Counted from the first letter of the stretch, positions 46,782 to 55,640 are shown. The stretch is DNA of 64,000 nucleotides from Ideonella_A intermedia_A (GCA_943370175.1 CALRPU020000005.1:93922-157921); one strand, 5' to 3'. Program-made: numbers and translations. Notes: generated by a model from the letters alone, not told the origin.

Positions 46782-48407
46782 ATGAGTGCAGTGCTCGACC
46801 ACCACGGCCACGACCACCATGCGCACGACCATGCGCATGACCACCCCCACGGCTGGCGCCGTTGGCTCTACGCGACGAACCACAAGGACATCGGCACGAT
46901 GTACCTGTTGTTCTCGTTCACGATGTTGATGATCGGCGGCGTGCTCGCGCTGGGCATCCGCGCCGAGCTCTTCCAGCCGGGCCTGCAGTTCGTGAACCCG
47001 CAGCTGTTCAACCAGCTCACCACGATGCACGGTCTGATCATGGTGTTTGGCGCGATCATGCCGGCCTTCGTCGGCTTCGCGAACTGGATGATCCCGCTGC
47101 AGATCGGCGCCGCGGACATGGCCTTCGCCCGCATGAACAACTTCAGCTTTTGGCTGATGATTCCGGCGGCGCTGATGTTGGTGGCGAGCTTCTTCATGCC
47201 CGGTGGCGCACCCGCCGCCGGCTGGACGCTTTATGCCCCGCTGACGCTGCAAATGGGCCCGTCGATGGACGCCGGCATCTTCGCGATGCACATCCTCGGT
47301 GCCAGCTCGATCATGGGCTCGATCAACATCATCGTCACCATCCTGAACATGCGCGCGCCCGGCATGACGCTGATGAAGATGCCGCTGTTCTGCTGGACCT
47401 GGCTGATCACCGCTTACCTGCTGATCGCGGTCATGCCGGTGTTGGCTGGCGCCATCACGATGACGCTGACCGACCGCCACTTTGGCACCAGCTTCTTCAA
47501 CCCGGCCGGCGGTGGTGACCCGGTGATGTACCAGCACATCTTCTGGTTCTTCGGTCACCCCGAGGTGTACATCATGATCTTGCCGGCCTTCGGCATCGTC
47601 AGCGCCATCATCCCGGCCTTCGCCCGCAAGCGCCTGTTCGGCTACACCTCGATGGTCTACGCCACCGCGTCCATCGCGATCTTGTCGTTCATCGTGTGGG
47701 CGCACCACATGTTCACCACCGGAATGCCGGTGACGGGTCAGTTGTTTTTCATGTACGCGACGATGTTGATCGCGGTGCCCACGGGCGTGAAGATCTTCAA
47801 CTGGATCGCCACGATGTGGCGCGGCTCGATGACCTTCGAGACGCCAATGCTGTTTGCGGTGGGCTTCATCTTCGTGTTCACGATGGGCGGCTTCACCGGC
47901 CTGATCCTGTCGATGGCCCCGGTGGACATCCAGCTGCAGGACACCTACTACGTGGTGGCCCACTTTCACTATGTGCTGGTGGCCGGCTCGCTGTACGCGC
48001 TGTTCGCCGGCGTGTACTACTGGGGCCCGAAGTGGACCGGCGTGATGTACAGCGAGACCCGCGGCAAGATCCACTTCTGGGGTTCGTTGATCGCCTTCAA
48101 CGTCACCTTCTTCCCGATGCACTTCCTGGGCCTGGCCGGCATGCCGCGTCGCTACGCCGACTACCCGTTGCAGTTTGCTGACTTCAACATGGTGGCCTCC
48201 ATTGGCGCCTTCTGGTTCGGCCTGATGCAGGTGTACTTCTTCCTGTTCATCGTGGTGCCGATGATGCGCGGCAAGGGCGAGCCCGCCCCGCAAAAGCCGT
48301 GGGACGGGGCCGAGGGCCTGGAGTGGGAAGTGCCGTCGCCGGCCCCCTTCCACACGTTTGAAGAGCCGCCCAAGTTGAATGCCAACGCCACCAAGATCGT
48401 TGCCTGA
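46782..48407 (+). CDS. ctaD: Cytochrome c oxidase subunit I
   Basis: A 541-residue heme-copper oxidase subunit with 12 helices. WFFGHPEVYIMILP holds the CuB His and cross-linked Tyr, IVWAHHMFTTG the other CuB His pair, and VAHFHYVLVAGS the heme ligands, as in A-type oxidases. Residues 7-23 contain ten His in a DHxH-rich tail, possibly for copper handling. aaggaaa precedes ATG 46782. It reduces O2 to water while pumping protons. Confidence 0.98.
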   Translation: MSAVLDHHGHDHHAHDHAHDHPHGWRRWLYATNHKDIGTMYLLFSFTMLMIGGVLALGIRAELFQPGLQFVNPQLFNQLTTMHGLIMVFGAIMPAFVGFANWMIPLQIGAADMAFARMNNFSFWLMIPAALMLVASFFMPGGAPAAGWTLYAPLTLQMGPSMDAGIFAMHILGASSIMGSINIIVTILNMRAPGMTLMKMPLFCWTWLITAYLLIAVMPVLAGAITMTLTDRHFGTSFFNPAGGGDPVMYQHIFWFFGHPEVYIMILPAFGIVSAIIPAFARKRLFGYTSMVYATASIAILSFIVWAHHMFTTGMPVTGQLFFMYATMLIAVPTGVKIFNWIATMWRGSMTFETPMLFAVGFIFVFTMGGFTGLILSMAPVDIQLQDTYYVVAHFHYVLVAGSLYALFAGVYYWGPKWTGVMYSETRGKIHFWGSLIAFNVTFFPMHFLGLAGMPRRYADYPLQFADFNMVASIGAFWFGLMQVYFFLFIVVPMMRGKGEPAPQKPWDGAEGLEWEVPSPAPFHTFEEPPKLNANATKIVA

Positions 48408-48414
48408 ACGCGCC

Positions 48415-48528
48415 ATGACGACGCCCGATCAAAAGAAGAGCAACCTGAAGTTGGCGCTGATCCTGGGGTCGGTGGCCATCGTGTTCTTCATCGGGTTCGT
48501 CGCCAAGGCGGCCTTGTTCGGCATTTGA
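48415..48528 (+). CDS. 37-residue cytochrome oxidase small assembly protein
   Basis: The ORF starts at ATG 48415, 7 nt after ctaD. A short polar N-terminus (DQKKSN) is followed by one membrane helix (about 12-35). Tiny single-helix proteins at this position between ctaD and ctaG recur in Burkholderiales and are named small assembly proteins. The function is inferred from place only. Confidence 0.8.
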   Translation: MTTPDQKKSNLKLALILGSVAIVFFIGFVAKAALFGI

Positions 48529-48559
48529 ACCCGCCTTCGCCCTCACCGAGCACCTCACC

Positions 48560-49195
48560 ATGAGCTTCCTGCGACCCGTGACCCGTGGTCTTGCCAGTCT
48601 GGCGGGCGACAACGGACGCATGGTCACCAAGCTGGCGGTCATCGTCGCGTTGATGTTCGCCTTCGGTTACGCCTTGGTGCCGATGTACCGCGCCATCTGC
48701 AGTGCCTTGGGCATCAATGTGCTGTCCATCTCAGAGCGCAACGTGCCGGGGGTGCAGAGCAAAGCGGGCACGGTGCCCAACACCCAGGTCGACCGCAGTC
48801 GCCTGGTCACGGTGGAGTTCGATGCCAACGCCCGTGGGCCATGGGACTTCAAGCCGGCGGTGCGCAGCGTCCAGGTTCACCCTGGCGAGATGGCCACCGT
48901 CGTCTACGAGTTCAAGAACCGCCAGAACCGCACCATGGCCGCCCAGGCCATCCCGAGCTACGCCCCGAAGCAGGCCATGCCGTACTTCCACAAGCTGGAA
49001 TGCTTCTGCTTCAACGAGTACACGTTGAAGCCCGGTGAGAGCAAGGAGTGGCCGGTGGTCTTTGTGCTTGACCCCAAGCTGCCAAAGGACGTTCAGACGA
49101 TCACCTTGTCGTACACCTTCTTTGAGGTTGGCGGCAAGGTGCCGGCGGCGCCGGATTCGGTGGCCGTCGCGCCTGGCAAGGAGCCCGGCCTGTGA
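48560..49195 (+). CDS. ctaG: Cytochrome c oxidase assembly protein CtaG/Cox11
   Basis: A 211-residue protein with one N-terminal helix (about 25-45) and a periplasmic immunoglobulin-like domain. FHKLECFCFNEYTLKPGE contains the copper-binding CFCF motif, and ITLSYTFFEV is the last strand. It delivers copper to the CuB site of subunit I. The downstream gene starts at GTG 49192 inside the stop codon (4-nt overlap). Confidence 0.96.
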   Translation: MSFLRPVTRGLASLAGDNGRMVTKLAVIVALMFAFGYALVPMYRAICSALGINVLSISERNVPGVQSKAGTVPNTQVDRSRLVTVEFDANARGPWDFKPAVRSVQVHPGEMATVVYEFKNRQNRTMAAQAIPSYAPKQAMPYFHKLECFCFNEYTLKPGESKEWPVVFVLDPKLPKDVQTITLSYTFFEVGGKVPAAPDSVAVAPGKEPGL

Positions 49196-49434
49196 CCGAC
49201 TCCGGCAGCTTGAAGGCGGCGAGTCGGCGCAAGCTGTCGTTCGTTCAGACACTGCAGGCGGTGGCCTGGTCGTTTTTCGGCGTTCGCAAGGCCGCGGACC
49301 TCGAGAAGGACGTGAATCAGTTGAACCCAGTCCACGTTGTCATTGCCGGGGTGTTGGCGGCCGCCTTGTTCATCATCGTGCTGATGGTGCTGGTGAATTG
49401 GGTGTTGAGCAGTGGCATCGCCAGCGGCGCGTGA
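49192..49434 (+). CDS. DUF2970 domain-containing membrane protein
   Basis: An 80-residue protein. SFVQTLQAVAWSFFGVRKAADLEKD is the DUF2970 start and PVHVVIAGVLAAALFIIVLMVLVNW is the single membrane helix. Start is GTG 49192, coupled to ctaG. It is regularly found in betaproteobacterial oxidase clusters before subunit III; function is unknown. Confidence 0.88.
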   Translation: MTDSGSLKAASRRKLSFVQTLQAVAWSFFGVRKAADLEKDVNQLNPVHVVIAGVLAAALFIIVLMVLVNWVLSSGIASGA

Positions 49435-49517
49435 AGTTTGAAGAGTGGAAGGCCCGGAGTGCCCGCAGTGGCGCAGGGCGCGTGATTTTTGAGTTCCGAG
49501 GGTAATCAGGAGAAACC

Positions 49518-50414
49518 ATGTCGGCAGCGACACCCAGTGCAAACAAGGCCTCAACGGCCCCGTATTACTTCATTCCATCGCCGTCGCAGTTCCCGGTCAT
49601 GGCCTCCTTCGGCCTGTTCTTCGTGATCCTGGGCGCAGGCCAGTGGATCAACGGGGCGGCTTGGGGTGCGTACTCGCTGTTGTTCGGTCTGCTGATGTGG
49701 GTCTATGTGATGCAGGGCTGGTTCCGCGCGTCGATCCACGAAAGCGAGTCCGGCCTCTACGGTGACCGCATCGACGTGTCGTACCGCTGGAGCATGAGCT
49801 GGTTCATCTTTTCCGAAGTCATGTTTTTCGGTGCCTTTTTCGGGGCGCTTTACTGGGCGCGTCTGCATGCGGTGCCCAACCTGGGCAGCCTGGACAACGC
49901 GCTGCTGTGGCCCGATTTCAAGGCCGCCTGGCCCAGTTCGGTGCCCGGCGCCACCGGCTCACCGGCCGGCATCGTCGAGCCCTTCCAGACCATGGGCCCG
50001 TGGCCGCTGCCGACGATCAACACTGCCTTGTTGTTGACTTCCGGTGTGACTCTCACGATTGCCCACCATGCCTTGCTGGCCGGTCAGCGTGCCAAGACCA
50101 TTGCCTTCATGTGGGTGACGGTGCTGCTGGGTGTGGCTTTCCTGATCGTGCAGGGCTATGAGTACGCCCACGCTTACGCCGACTTGAATCTGAAGCTCAG
50201 CTCGGGTGTCTATGGCTCGACCTTCTTCATGCTGACGGGCTTCCACGGCTTCCACGTGTTTGTGGGCATGTTGATGCTGCTGTTCATCACGCTGCGACTG
50301 CAAAAAGGCCATTTCACGCCCCAGCGGCACTTTGGCTTTGAAGGCGCCGCCTGGTACTGGCACTTCGTTGACGTGGTGTGGCTCGGCCTCTACGTCATCG
50401 TATATTGGATGTGA
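49518..50414 (+). CDS. ctaE: Cytochrome c oxidase subunit III
   Basis: A 298-residue subunit with seven helices. FSEVMFFGAFFGALYWAR, GVTLTIAHHALLAG and TGFHGFHVFVGMLML are the family signatures, and WHFVDVVWLGLYVIVYWM ends it. It stabilises the catalytic core and helps proton uptake. caggagaaac gives a good ribosome site. A strong terminator follows at 50464. Confidence 0.98.
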   Translation: MSAATPSANKASTAPYYFIPSPSQFPVMASFGLFFVILGAGQWINGAAWGAYSLLFGLLMWVYVMQGWFRASIHESESGLYGDRIDVSYRWSMSWFIFSEVMFFGAFFGALYWARLHAVPNLGSLDNALLWPDFKAAWPSSVPGATGSPAGIVEPFQTMGPWPLPTINTALLLTSGVTLTIAHHALLAGQRAKTIAFMWVTVLLGVAFLIVQGYEYAHAYADLNLKLSSGVYGSTFFMLTGFHGFHVFVGMLMLLFITLRLQKGHFTPQRHFGFEGAAWYWHFVDVVWLGLYVIVYWM

Positions 50415-50463
50415 GCATTGGATGTGAGCACCGCGGGCCCGTGCGGCCCGCCGTCCAACCCCG

Positions 50464-50490
50464 GGCCGCTGAACTCAGCGGCCTTTTTCT
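50464..50490 (+). terminator. Rho-independent terminator after ctaE
   Basis: GGCCGCTGA (50464-50472) pairs perfectly with TCAGCGGCC (50475-50483), followed by TTTTTCT. This is the best intrinsic terminator in the window. It separates ctaC-ctaE from the surf1-ctaA-ctaB genes. Confidence 0.85.
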
Positions 50491-50539
50491 TGGCCTGAAC
50501 CTCGCGCCGGCCCCGCGCTCAAAGACCGGACGATGGCCC

Positions 50540-50758
50540 TCAGGCGCGCGGAATGCCGGTGGGCTGAATCCAACCCAATTTGTAGCTGATCAACAGGCAC
50601 AGAAACAGCGTGACCGACACCCCGACACGCACCGCCAGCGCGCGCATCATGGCCGATGTCTTCGGCTTGCCATCGCGACCGTCGCGCAACATGGAAATGC
50701 CCGCGAAAACCAGGGCGGCGAGAATGCCGGCGAAAGCCAGTGCGATCAGGTACGTCAT
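50540..50758 (-). CDS. DUF2909 twin-transmembrane protein
   Basis: A 72-residue protein with two helices (about 2-21 and 45-63) joined by a basic loop (LRDGRDGKPKT). RALAVRVGVSVTLFLCLLIS and KLGWIQPTGIP are the DUF2909 signature. It lies opposite in strand to the oxidase genes between ctaE and surf1, a conserved position in Burkholderiales. Role unknown. GATAAT ends 8 nt before its ATG. Confidence 0.85.
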   Translation of the reverse strand: MTYLIALAFAGILAALVFAGISMLRDGRDGKPKTSAMMRALAVRVGVSVTLFLCLLISYKLGWIQPTGIPRA

Positions 50759-50772
50759 GGCCCGGGATTATC
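50756..50772 (-). promoter_or_regulatory. Putative near-leaderless -10 box of the DUF2909 gene
   Basis: GATAAT on the minus strand (50772-50767), then cccgggcc and the ATG. Spacing is 8 nt, as in the BioC-like gene. Confidence 0.4.
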
Positions 50773-50839
50773 CCCGCGTGCCCCGTTCCCGTCGCTGCCC
50801 GCTGAAAGCGCCACGTCGGGGATTGCACCCTTTGCAAGC

Positions 50840-51589
50840 ATGAACGCCCGTCGGACCGTGGTGCTTGTCGCAGCGGTGTTGACCGTGCTGCTCACCGCCC
50901 GCCTCGGGTTTTGGCAGCTTGATCGTGCGCACCAGAAGCAGGCCCTCCAAGACCAACTGGACGTTCGCGTGGCCGAGCCTGCCTTGTTGCCCGGCGCGCT
51001 GACCGCCAACCCCGAGCTGGCCTCCACCTTGCACCACCGCCTGACCCGCTTGCGCGGGCATTGGGTGCCGGGGCGCACGGTGTTCCTGGACAACCGGCAG
51101 ATGCACGGTCGACCCGGCTTCTTTGTGATGAGCGCGTTTGCCATCGCCCCCGATGTGGCCATGCCGGGCAAATCGGCCACCGTGTTGGTGCAGCGAGGCT
51201 GGGCGCCGCGCGACAACGACAACCGCAGCAAGCTGCCCGCCTTGGCGGACCGGGACGGCGAGATCGAATTGGTCGGCCGGGTCGCCCCACCGCCAGCGCG
51301 GCTCTATGAGTTCGCGTCCGACGCCAGTGGACCGATCCGGCAAAATCTGAACCTTGACGCACTGAGCACCGAGTGGGGCCTGCCGCTGTTGCCTCTGACC
51401 ATCGTGCAGACCGAGCCGTCGTCGGCGTCACCCGACGGTTTGCAGCGCGACTGGCCCCGACCCGCGGTCGACATTCACAAGCATTACGGCTACGCAGCGC
51501 AGTGGTTTGCTCTGGCCGCCCTCACCACAGGCCTTTATGTCTGGTTCCAACTCCTCCGTCCGCGGCGCCGCCGCGGCGTCGCCGATTGA
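50840..51589 (+). CDS. SURF1 family cytochrome oxidase biogenesis protein
   Basis: A 249-residue protein with helices at both ends (about 5-22 and 222-240). LGFWQLDRAHQK and VFLDNRQMHGRPGFFVMSAF, then VLVQRGWAPRD, are SURF1 signatures, and HKHYGYAAQWFALAALT is the typical end. It supports heme a insertion into subunit I. A small inverted repeat TTGCA-N5-TGCAA lies just before ATG 50840. Confidence 0.94.
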   Translation: MNARRTVVLVAAVLTVLLTARLGFWQLDRAHQKQALQDQLDVRVAEPALLPGALTANPELASTLHHRLTRLRGHWVPGRTVFLDNRQMHGRPGFFVMSAFAIAPDVAMPGKSATVLVQRGWAPRDNDNRSKLPALADRDGEIELVGRVAPPPARLYEFASDASGPIRQNLNLDALSTEWGLPLLPLTIVQTEPSSASPDGLQRDWPRPAVDIHKHYGYAAQWFALAALTTGLYVWFQLLRPRRRRGVAD

Positions 51590-51596
51590 CCCCGGA

Positions 51597-52262
51597 ATGA
51601 GCTCTCCGGTGGCCATGACGGTGCACAGCATCGATCCGTCTCCTGCGGAAGAACCACGCCGCACCCGCGTTGGTCGCCTGAAGATGCTGATGGTGATGGC
51701 GGTGTGCGCGGCGCCGGTCGTGGCGTCTTACTTCACTTACTTCGTCATCAAGCCGCAGGCGCGCAGCAACTACAGCGAATTGATCACGCCGCCGGTCGAT
51801 CTGCCCGCCGCCTTGCCCTTGAAGACCCTCGACGGTGCCGCCGTGCCGGCGAAGAGCCTGCGCGACCAATGGCTGCTCGTGGTGGTGGGCGCAGCGAACT
51901 GCAATGACCGGTGCCAGAAAAATCTGGTGCTGATCCGTCAGCTGCGCGAGACCCTGGGCCGCGACAAGGACCGCGTCGACAAGGTCTGGCTGATCCCTGA
52001 GGCCACGCCCGCCCCGCCGCGGCCCGCCGACGCGCTGATCGCCGCCACCGGGGCCACCGCTTTGTTCGCCGGTTCGCAGGCGCTCTCGGCTTGGCTGAAG
52101 CCCGCCGCCGATCGGGCCCTGGAAGACCACATCTACCTGGTCGACCCGATGGGCCGCTGGATGATGCGCGCGCCCGTCGACCCCGAGCCGGGCAAACTCA
52201 AGCGCGACGTCGAGCGGCTGTTGCGGGCCTCGGCGTCCTGGGATCAGGCGGGGCGGCCATGA
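51597..52262 (+). CDS. SCO1-like thioredoxin-fold protein with a CNDRC motif
   Basis: A 221-residue protein. After a membrane helix (about 25-45, FTYFVIKP) comes a periplasmic thioredoxin-like domain, with WLLVVVGAANCNDRCQKNLVLIRQLRETLG resembling the SCO CxxxC site, here split as two pieces around Cys-Asn-Asp-Arg-Cys. The SCO His region is not obvious; DHIYLVDPMGRWMMR is the matching strand. ATG 51597 is chosen, though ATG 51537 inside surf1 is possible. It overlaps ctaA by 4 nt. A copper or thiol role in oxidase assembly is inferred from place and motif. Confidence 0.7.
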   Translation: MSSPVAMTVHSIDPSPAEEPRRTRVGRLKMLMVMAVCAAPVVASYFTYFVIKPQARSNYSELITPPVDLPAALPLKTLDGAAVPAKSLRDQWLLVVVGAANCNDRCQKNLVLIRQLRETLGRDKDRVDKVWLIPEATPAPPRPADALIAATGATALFAGSQALSAWLKPAADRALEDHIYLVDPMGRWMMRAPVDPEPGKLKRDVERLLRASASWDQAGRP

Positions 52263-53440
52263 ACCCGGCCGCGCCCACGGAGTCGCTCGTCGACCTGTCG
52301 CCCCTGTGGCAGCTGGGACTGTTGGCGCTGGCCCTGGCCACGCTGCCGCTGGCGTGGATCGCCTGGCGGCACCGGCACGCGTCGCCGGCCGCGCGTTGGC
52401 AGGCGCTGGCCGCCTTGACCGTTTTCCTGTGCTTTGACCTGGTGGTGTTCGGTTCGTTCACGCGGCTGACCGACTCCGGCCTGGGCTGCCCCGACTGGCC
52501 CGGTTGCTACGGCAGCGCGTCGCCCCTTGGCGCCCGTGAGGAAATCCATGCCGCGCAGACGGCGATGCCCACCGGTCCCGTGACCCACGGCAAGGCGTGG
52601 ATCGAAATGATCCACCGCTACCTCGCCACCACGGTCGGCGCGCTGATTCTGCTGATGGCTGGCCGGGCCTGGCTGCAGCGTTGGCGCGGCGAAGCGGGTT
52701 TCCATCCTGGGTGGGCCACCCTGACGCTGGTGTGGGTCTGCCTGCAAGGGGCCTTCGGCGCCCTGACGGTCACCTTGAAGTTGTACCCGGCCATCGTCAC
52801 CCTGCACCTGCTCGGCGGCATGGGTTTGTTGCTGCTGTTGGCGGTTCAGTCGCAGTCGACCCGGCCCGCCGATCTGTCCCTGCCTCGCCGCGTGCGCTGG
52901 ATGGCAGCGGGCGTGCTGGGCTTGTTGTTTGTGCAGATCGCGTTGGGCGGGTGGGTCAGCACCAACTACGCGGTGTTGGCCTGCCGTGACTTCCCGACCT
53001 GTCAGGGCCAATGGCTGCCGCCGGCGGATTTTGCCGAGGGCTTCACGCTGATGCGCGAACTCGGCGAGTCGGCCGACGGCGGCTACCTGCCGTTTGCCGC
53101 GCTGACCGCGATCCACCTCGTGCACCGCCTGGGAGCGCTGGTGTTGTTGATCGCCTCGGGCGCCTTGATCTGGGTGCTTTGGCGGCTCGGCGAAGCGGCA
53201 CCGCGCCGCTGGGCCCGAGGCCTGGCCGCGGTCGCCGCGTGGCAATTGGTCAGTGGCCTGAGCAACGTGGTCTTGGGCTGGCCCATGGCCGCGGCCCTGG
53301 CGCACGTGGGCGGCGCTGCCGCGTGGGTCGTGCTGCTGGGCGGTTTGTTGGTGCGTTCACGGCGCGCGCAGCCGGTGGCCGCGGTGTCGTCGCACCGCCT
53401 CCCGCGATCAGGGCACCGCCTTGACCGCGCGCCGACTTAA
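52259..53440 (+). CDS. ctaA: Heme A synthase
   Basis: A 393-residue membrane protein with eight helices. TRLTDSGLGCPDWPGCYG holds the conserved Cys pair, EMIHRYLATTVGALIL and AIHLVHRLGALVLL provide heme-ligand His, and LGGWVSTNYAVLACRDFPTCQG the second Cys pair. It oxidises heme O to heme A. It overlaps the SCO-like gene by 4 nt and precedes ctaB. Confidence 0.96.
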   Translation: MNPAAPTESLVDLSPLWQLGLLALALATLPLAWIAWRHRHASPAARWQALAALTVFLCFDLVVFGSFTRLTDSGLGCPDWPGCYGSASPLGAREEIHAAQTAMPTGPVTHGKAWIEMIHRYLATTVGALILLMAGRAWLQRWRGEAGFHPGWATLTLVWVCLQGAFGALTVTLKLYPAIVTLHLLGGMGLLLLLAVQSQSTRPADLSLPRRVRWMAAGVLGLLFVQIALGGWVSTNYAVLACRDFPTCQGQWLPPADFAEGFTLMRELGESADGGYLPFAALTAIHLVHRLGALVLLIASGALIWVLWRLGEAAPRRWARGLAAVAAWQLVSGLSNVVLGWPMAAALAHVGGAAAWVVLLGGLLVRSRRAQPVAAVSSHRLPRSGHRLDRAPT

Positions 53441-53460
53441 AATCACAGGCTTTGCGTTCC

Positions 53461-54372
53461 ATGGCCGACACCCTCAGCACCCCCGTGGCGCCGCTGGCCC
53501 GATCCTCGCGCCTGCGGCAGTACTACGCGCTCACGAAGCCGCGGGTGGTGCAGCTCATTGTGTTTTGTGCCGTGATCGGCATGCTGCTCGCGGTGCCGGG
53601 CCTGCCCGACTGGGGCCTCGTGCTGGCCGCCACCGTCGGAATCTGGTTGGTCGCCGCGGCGGCGGCCGCCTTCAACTGCCTGGTGGAGCAGCACATCGAC
53701 GCCAAGATGGCGCGAACCGCGTGGCGCCCCACCGCGAAGGGCGAACTGACCAACGCCATGACACTCGGCTTCTCGGTGTTGCTGTGTGTGGCCGGCAGCC
53801 TGGTGCTCTATGTGTGGGTCAACCCTTTGACGATGTGGCTGACCTTCGCCACGTTTGTCGGCTACGCGATGGTCTACACCGTGGTGCTCAAGCCCGCCAC
53901 GCCTCAGAACATCGTCATTGGTGGCGCGTCCGGCGCGATGCCGCCGGTGCTGGGTTGGGCGGCCTTGCGGGGCGAGGTGGGTGCCGAGGCGCTGATCCTG
54001 TGCCTGATCATCTTCTTGTGGACGCCGCCGCACTTCTGGGCCTTGGCGCTGTACCGCGTGGAAGACTACCGGCGCTCGGGCCTGCCGATGCTGCCCGTCA
54101 CCCACGGCTCGGAGTTCACGCGGCTGCAGGTCTTTCTGTACACGCTGATATTGTTTGCGGCAACGTTGCTGCCGTTCATCTCCGGCATGAGCGGGCCCAT
54201 TTACCTCGTGTCGGCGGTGGTGCTCGGCGCGATGTTCTGCGGTTACGCGTGGTCGTTGTGGCGCGACTACTCCGACACGCTGGCGCGCAAGACTTTTCGC
54301 TTCTCCATCTGGCATTTGTCGCTGTTGTTCGCGGCTTTGCTGGTCGACCACTACGTGAACCCGCTGCTGTGA
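53461..54372 (+). CDS. ctaB: Protoheme IX farnesyltransferase (heme O synthase)
   Basis: A 303-residue UbiA-family prenyltransferase with about nine helices. NCLVEQHIDAKMART is the first Asp-rich site (N-x3-D-x3-D type), LWTPPHFWALAL and YRVEDYRRSGLPMLPV are family marks. It adds farnesyl to heme B. TAAAAT at 53438-53443, 17 nt before ATG 53461, may be an internal promoter. Confidence 0.97.
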   Translation: MADTLSTPVAPLARSSRLRQYYALTKPRVVQLIVFCAVIGMLLAVPGLPDWGLVLAATVGIWLVAAAAAAFNCLVEQHIDAKMARTAWRPTAKGELTNAMTLGFSVLLCVAGSLVLYVWVNPLTMWLTFATFVGYAMVYTVVLKPATPQNIVIGGASGAMPPVLGWAALRGEVGAEALILCLIIFLWTPPHFWALALYRVEDYRRSGLPMLPVTHGSEFTRLQVFLYTLILFAATLLPFISGMSGPIYLVSAVVLGAMFCGYAWSLWRDYSDTLARKTFRFSIWHLSLLFAALLVDHYVNPLL

Positions 54373-54407
54373 TGGTGCGTCCCCACCCGCTTGCTTCTGA
54401 CCACGCC

Positions 54408-55040
54408 ATGCCGACCCCGTCGCGCCGGCGCTGGCTGTCTGTGGCCTGGGCAGTGCCCCTGGCGCTCGTCCTGGCCGCTTGTGACAAGCTGCCGGGCGGG
54501 CAGGCGGGGTCGGCATCGGCCCCGAGTTTCCAGGGCGTGGACATCACCGGCGCCCAGTACGCCAAGCAACTGAACCTGACCGACCAGCACGGACAGCCAC
54601 GCACGCTCGCCGACTTCAAGGGCAAGGTGGTGGTGGTGTTCTTCGGCTTCACCCAGTGCCCCGACGTCTGCCCGGGCACGATGAGCGAGCTGGCCTTGGT
54701 CAAGAAGGCGCTCGGTGCCGATGGCGACCGTGTCCAAGGCGTGTTCGTCACGGTGGACCCGGACCGCGACACGCCCGAGGTGCTGAAGGCCTACATGGCC
54801 AGCTTTGATCCCAGCTTCGTGGCGCTGCGCGGCAACGCCGAGCAAACCGCCGCCGCCGCCAAGGAATTCAAGGTCTACTTCAACAAGGTGCCGGGAAAGA
54901 CCGACACCAGCTACACGATGGACCACACCGCTGGGTCCTTCGTGTTCGACACCGAAGGCCGGGTGCGGCTGTTTGAACGCCATGGCGCGGGCCCTGACGC
55001 GCTTCGCAGCGATTTGCAGCAACTGCTCGCCGCGCGCTGA
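54408..55040 (+). CDS. SCO1/SenC family copper chaperone lipoprotein
   Basis: A 210-residue protein. A lipoprotein signal ends in LVLAAC with Cys25 the lipidated residue; ATG 54408 gives a normal signal, while ATG 54372 (overlapping the ctaB stop) would lengthen it. FFGFTQCPDVCPGTMSEL has the copper ligands Cys84 and Cys88, and TMDHTAGSFVFD the third ligand His. It metallates the CuA site of CtaC. It ends the oxidase gene set. Confidence 0.95.
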   Translation: MPTPSRRRWLSVAWAVPLALVLAACDKLPGGQAGSASAPSFQGVDITGAQYAKQLNLTDQHGQPRTLADFKGKVVVVFFGFTQCPDVCPGTMSELALVKKALGADGDRVQGVFVTVDPDRDTPEVLKAYMASFDPSFVALRGNAEQTAAAAKEFKVYFNKVPGKTDTSYTMDHTAGSFVFDTEGRVRLFERHGAGPDALRSDLQQLLAAR

Positions 55041-55082
55041 GCGCGGATGGGGTGACAGGCCAACGCCTGGCCCGTCGACGCT

Positions 55083-55559
55083 TCAAGCGAATGCGATCCA
55101 CCGACCGCAAACCAGCACGCCCAACCAGCACGCCAACGACACGCCGCCTGCGATCCGGCTGTGCCGGTCGCCCGGGGTGTGCACGCGGCAGCGCCCCACG
55201 GCGTGAAACACGGCGATGTTCAGCAGTCCCAGCGCCAGCAAGCCCCATTTGGCCCACATCCATGGGTTGCCGAGGTAGTCACTGGCCCGCACCGTCCACA
55301 GGCCCAGGCCCGTGATCAGTGACAGCCCCAAACCCCATGCCGCCGTGCGCCGGAGCTGTGCGATGCCCGCCGTGTTCATCGCGACCCGGCGGTTGCTCAT
55401 CATCCCCAGGTCAACGGTGACGATGGCGCCCAACAACAAGGCCAGGCCCAACAGGTGCGCAGTGGACACCAACGGGTAGGCCCATGCCGACTCGGCCAAG
55501 GCCCGCACGGGCGCCGCCTGCTCGATCAGCAGAGCCACCTGCAGAAGGGATGGCGCCAC
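55083..55559 (-). CDS. Small integral membrane protein (DUF6644-like)
   Basis: A protein of about 158 residues with four hydrophobic helices. ALAESAWAYPLVSTAHLLGLALLLGA is the recognisable start, followed by DLGMMSNRRV and LRRTAAWGLGLSLITGLGLW. This resembles DUF6644 proteins, of unknown function. The start is uncertain: GTG 55559 and TTG 55568 are both in frame and no ATG is available. It converges on sco and lies downstream of rpoH. Confidence 0.6.
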   Translation of the reverse strand: MAPSLLQVALLIEQAAPVRALAESAWAYPLVSTAHLLGLALLLGAIVTVDLGMMSNRRVAMNTAGIAQLRRTAAWGLGLSLITGLGLWTVRASDYLGNPWMWAKWGLLALGLLNIAVFHAVGRCRVHTPGDRHSRIAGGVSLACWLGVLVCGRWIAFA

Positions 55560-55640
55560 AGTGTCCAAGGCGTCGGGCCCCAGCGCGGCTCTGGCCGTCG
55601 GCCCAGCGGCAGGAACGAAGGCAGCGACCGCGCGTCAGCG

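Noticed and set aside
50823..50837. TTGCA-N5-TGCAA inverted repeat before surf1
   Set aside because: Short arms and no supporting promoter; likely chance, though it sits next to the start codon.
55041..55082. Hairpin CAGGC-N4-GCCTG after sco as terminator
   Set aside because: Five-bp stem without a T-tract is too weak to call.
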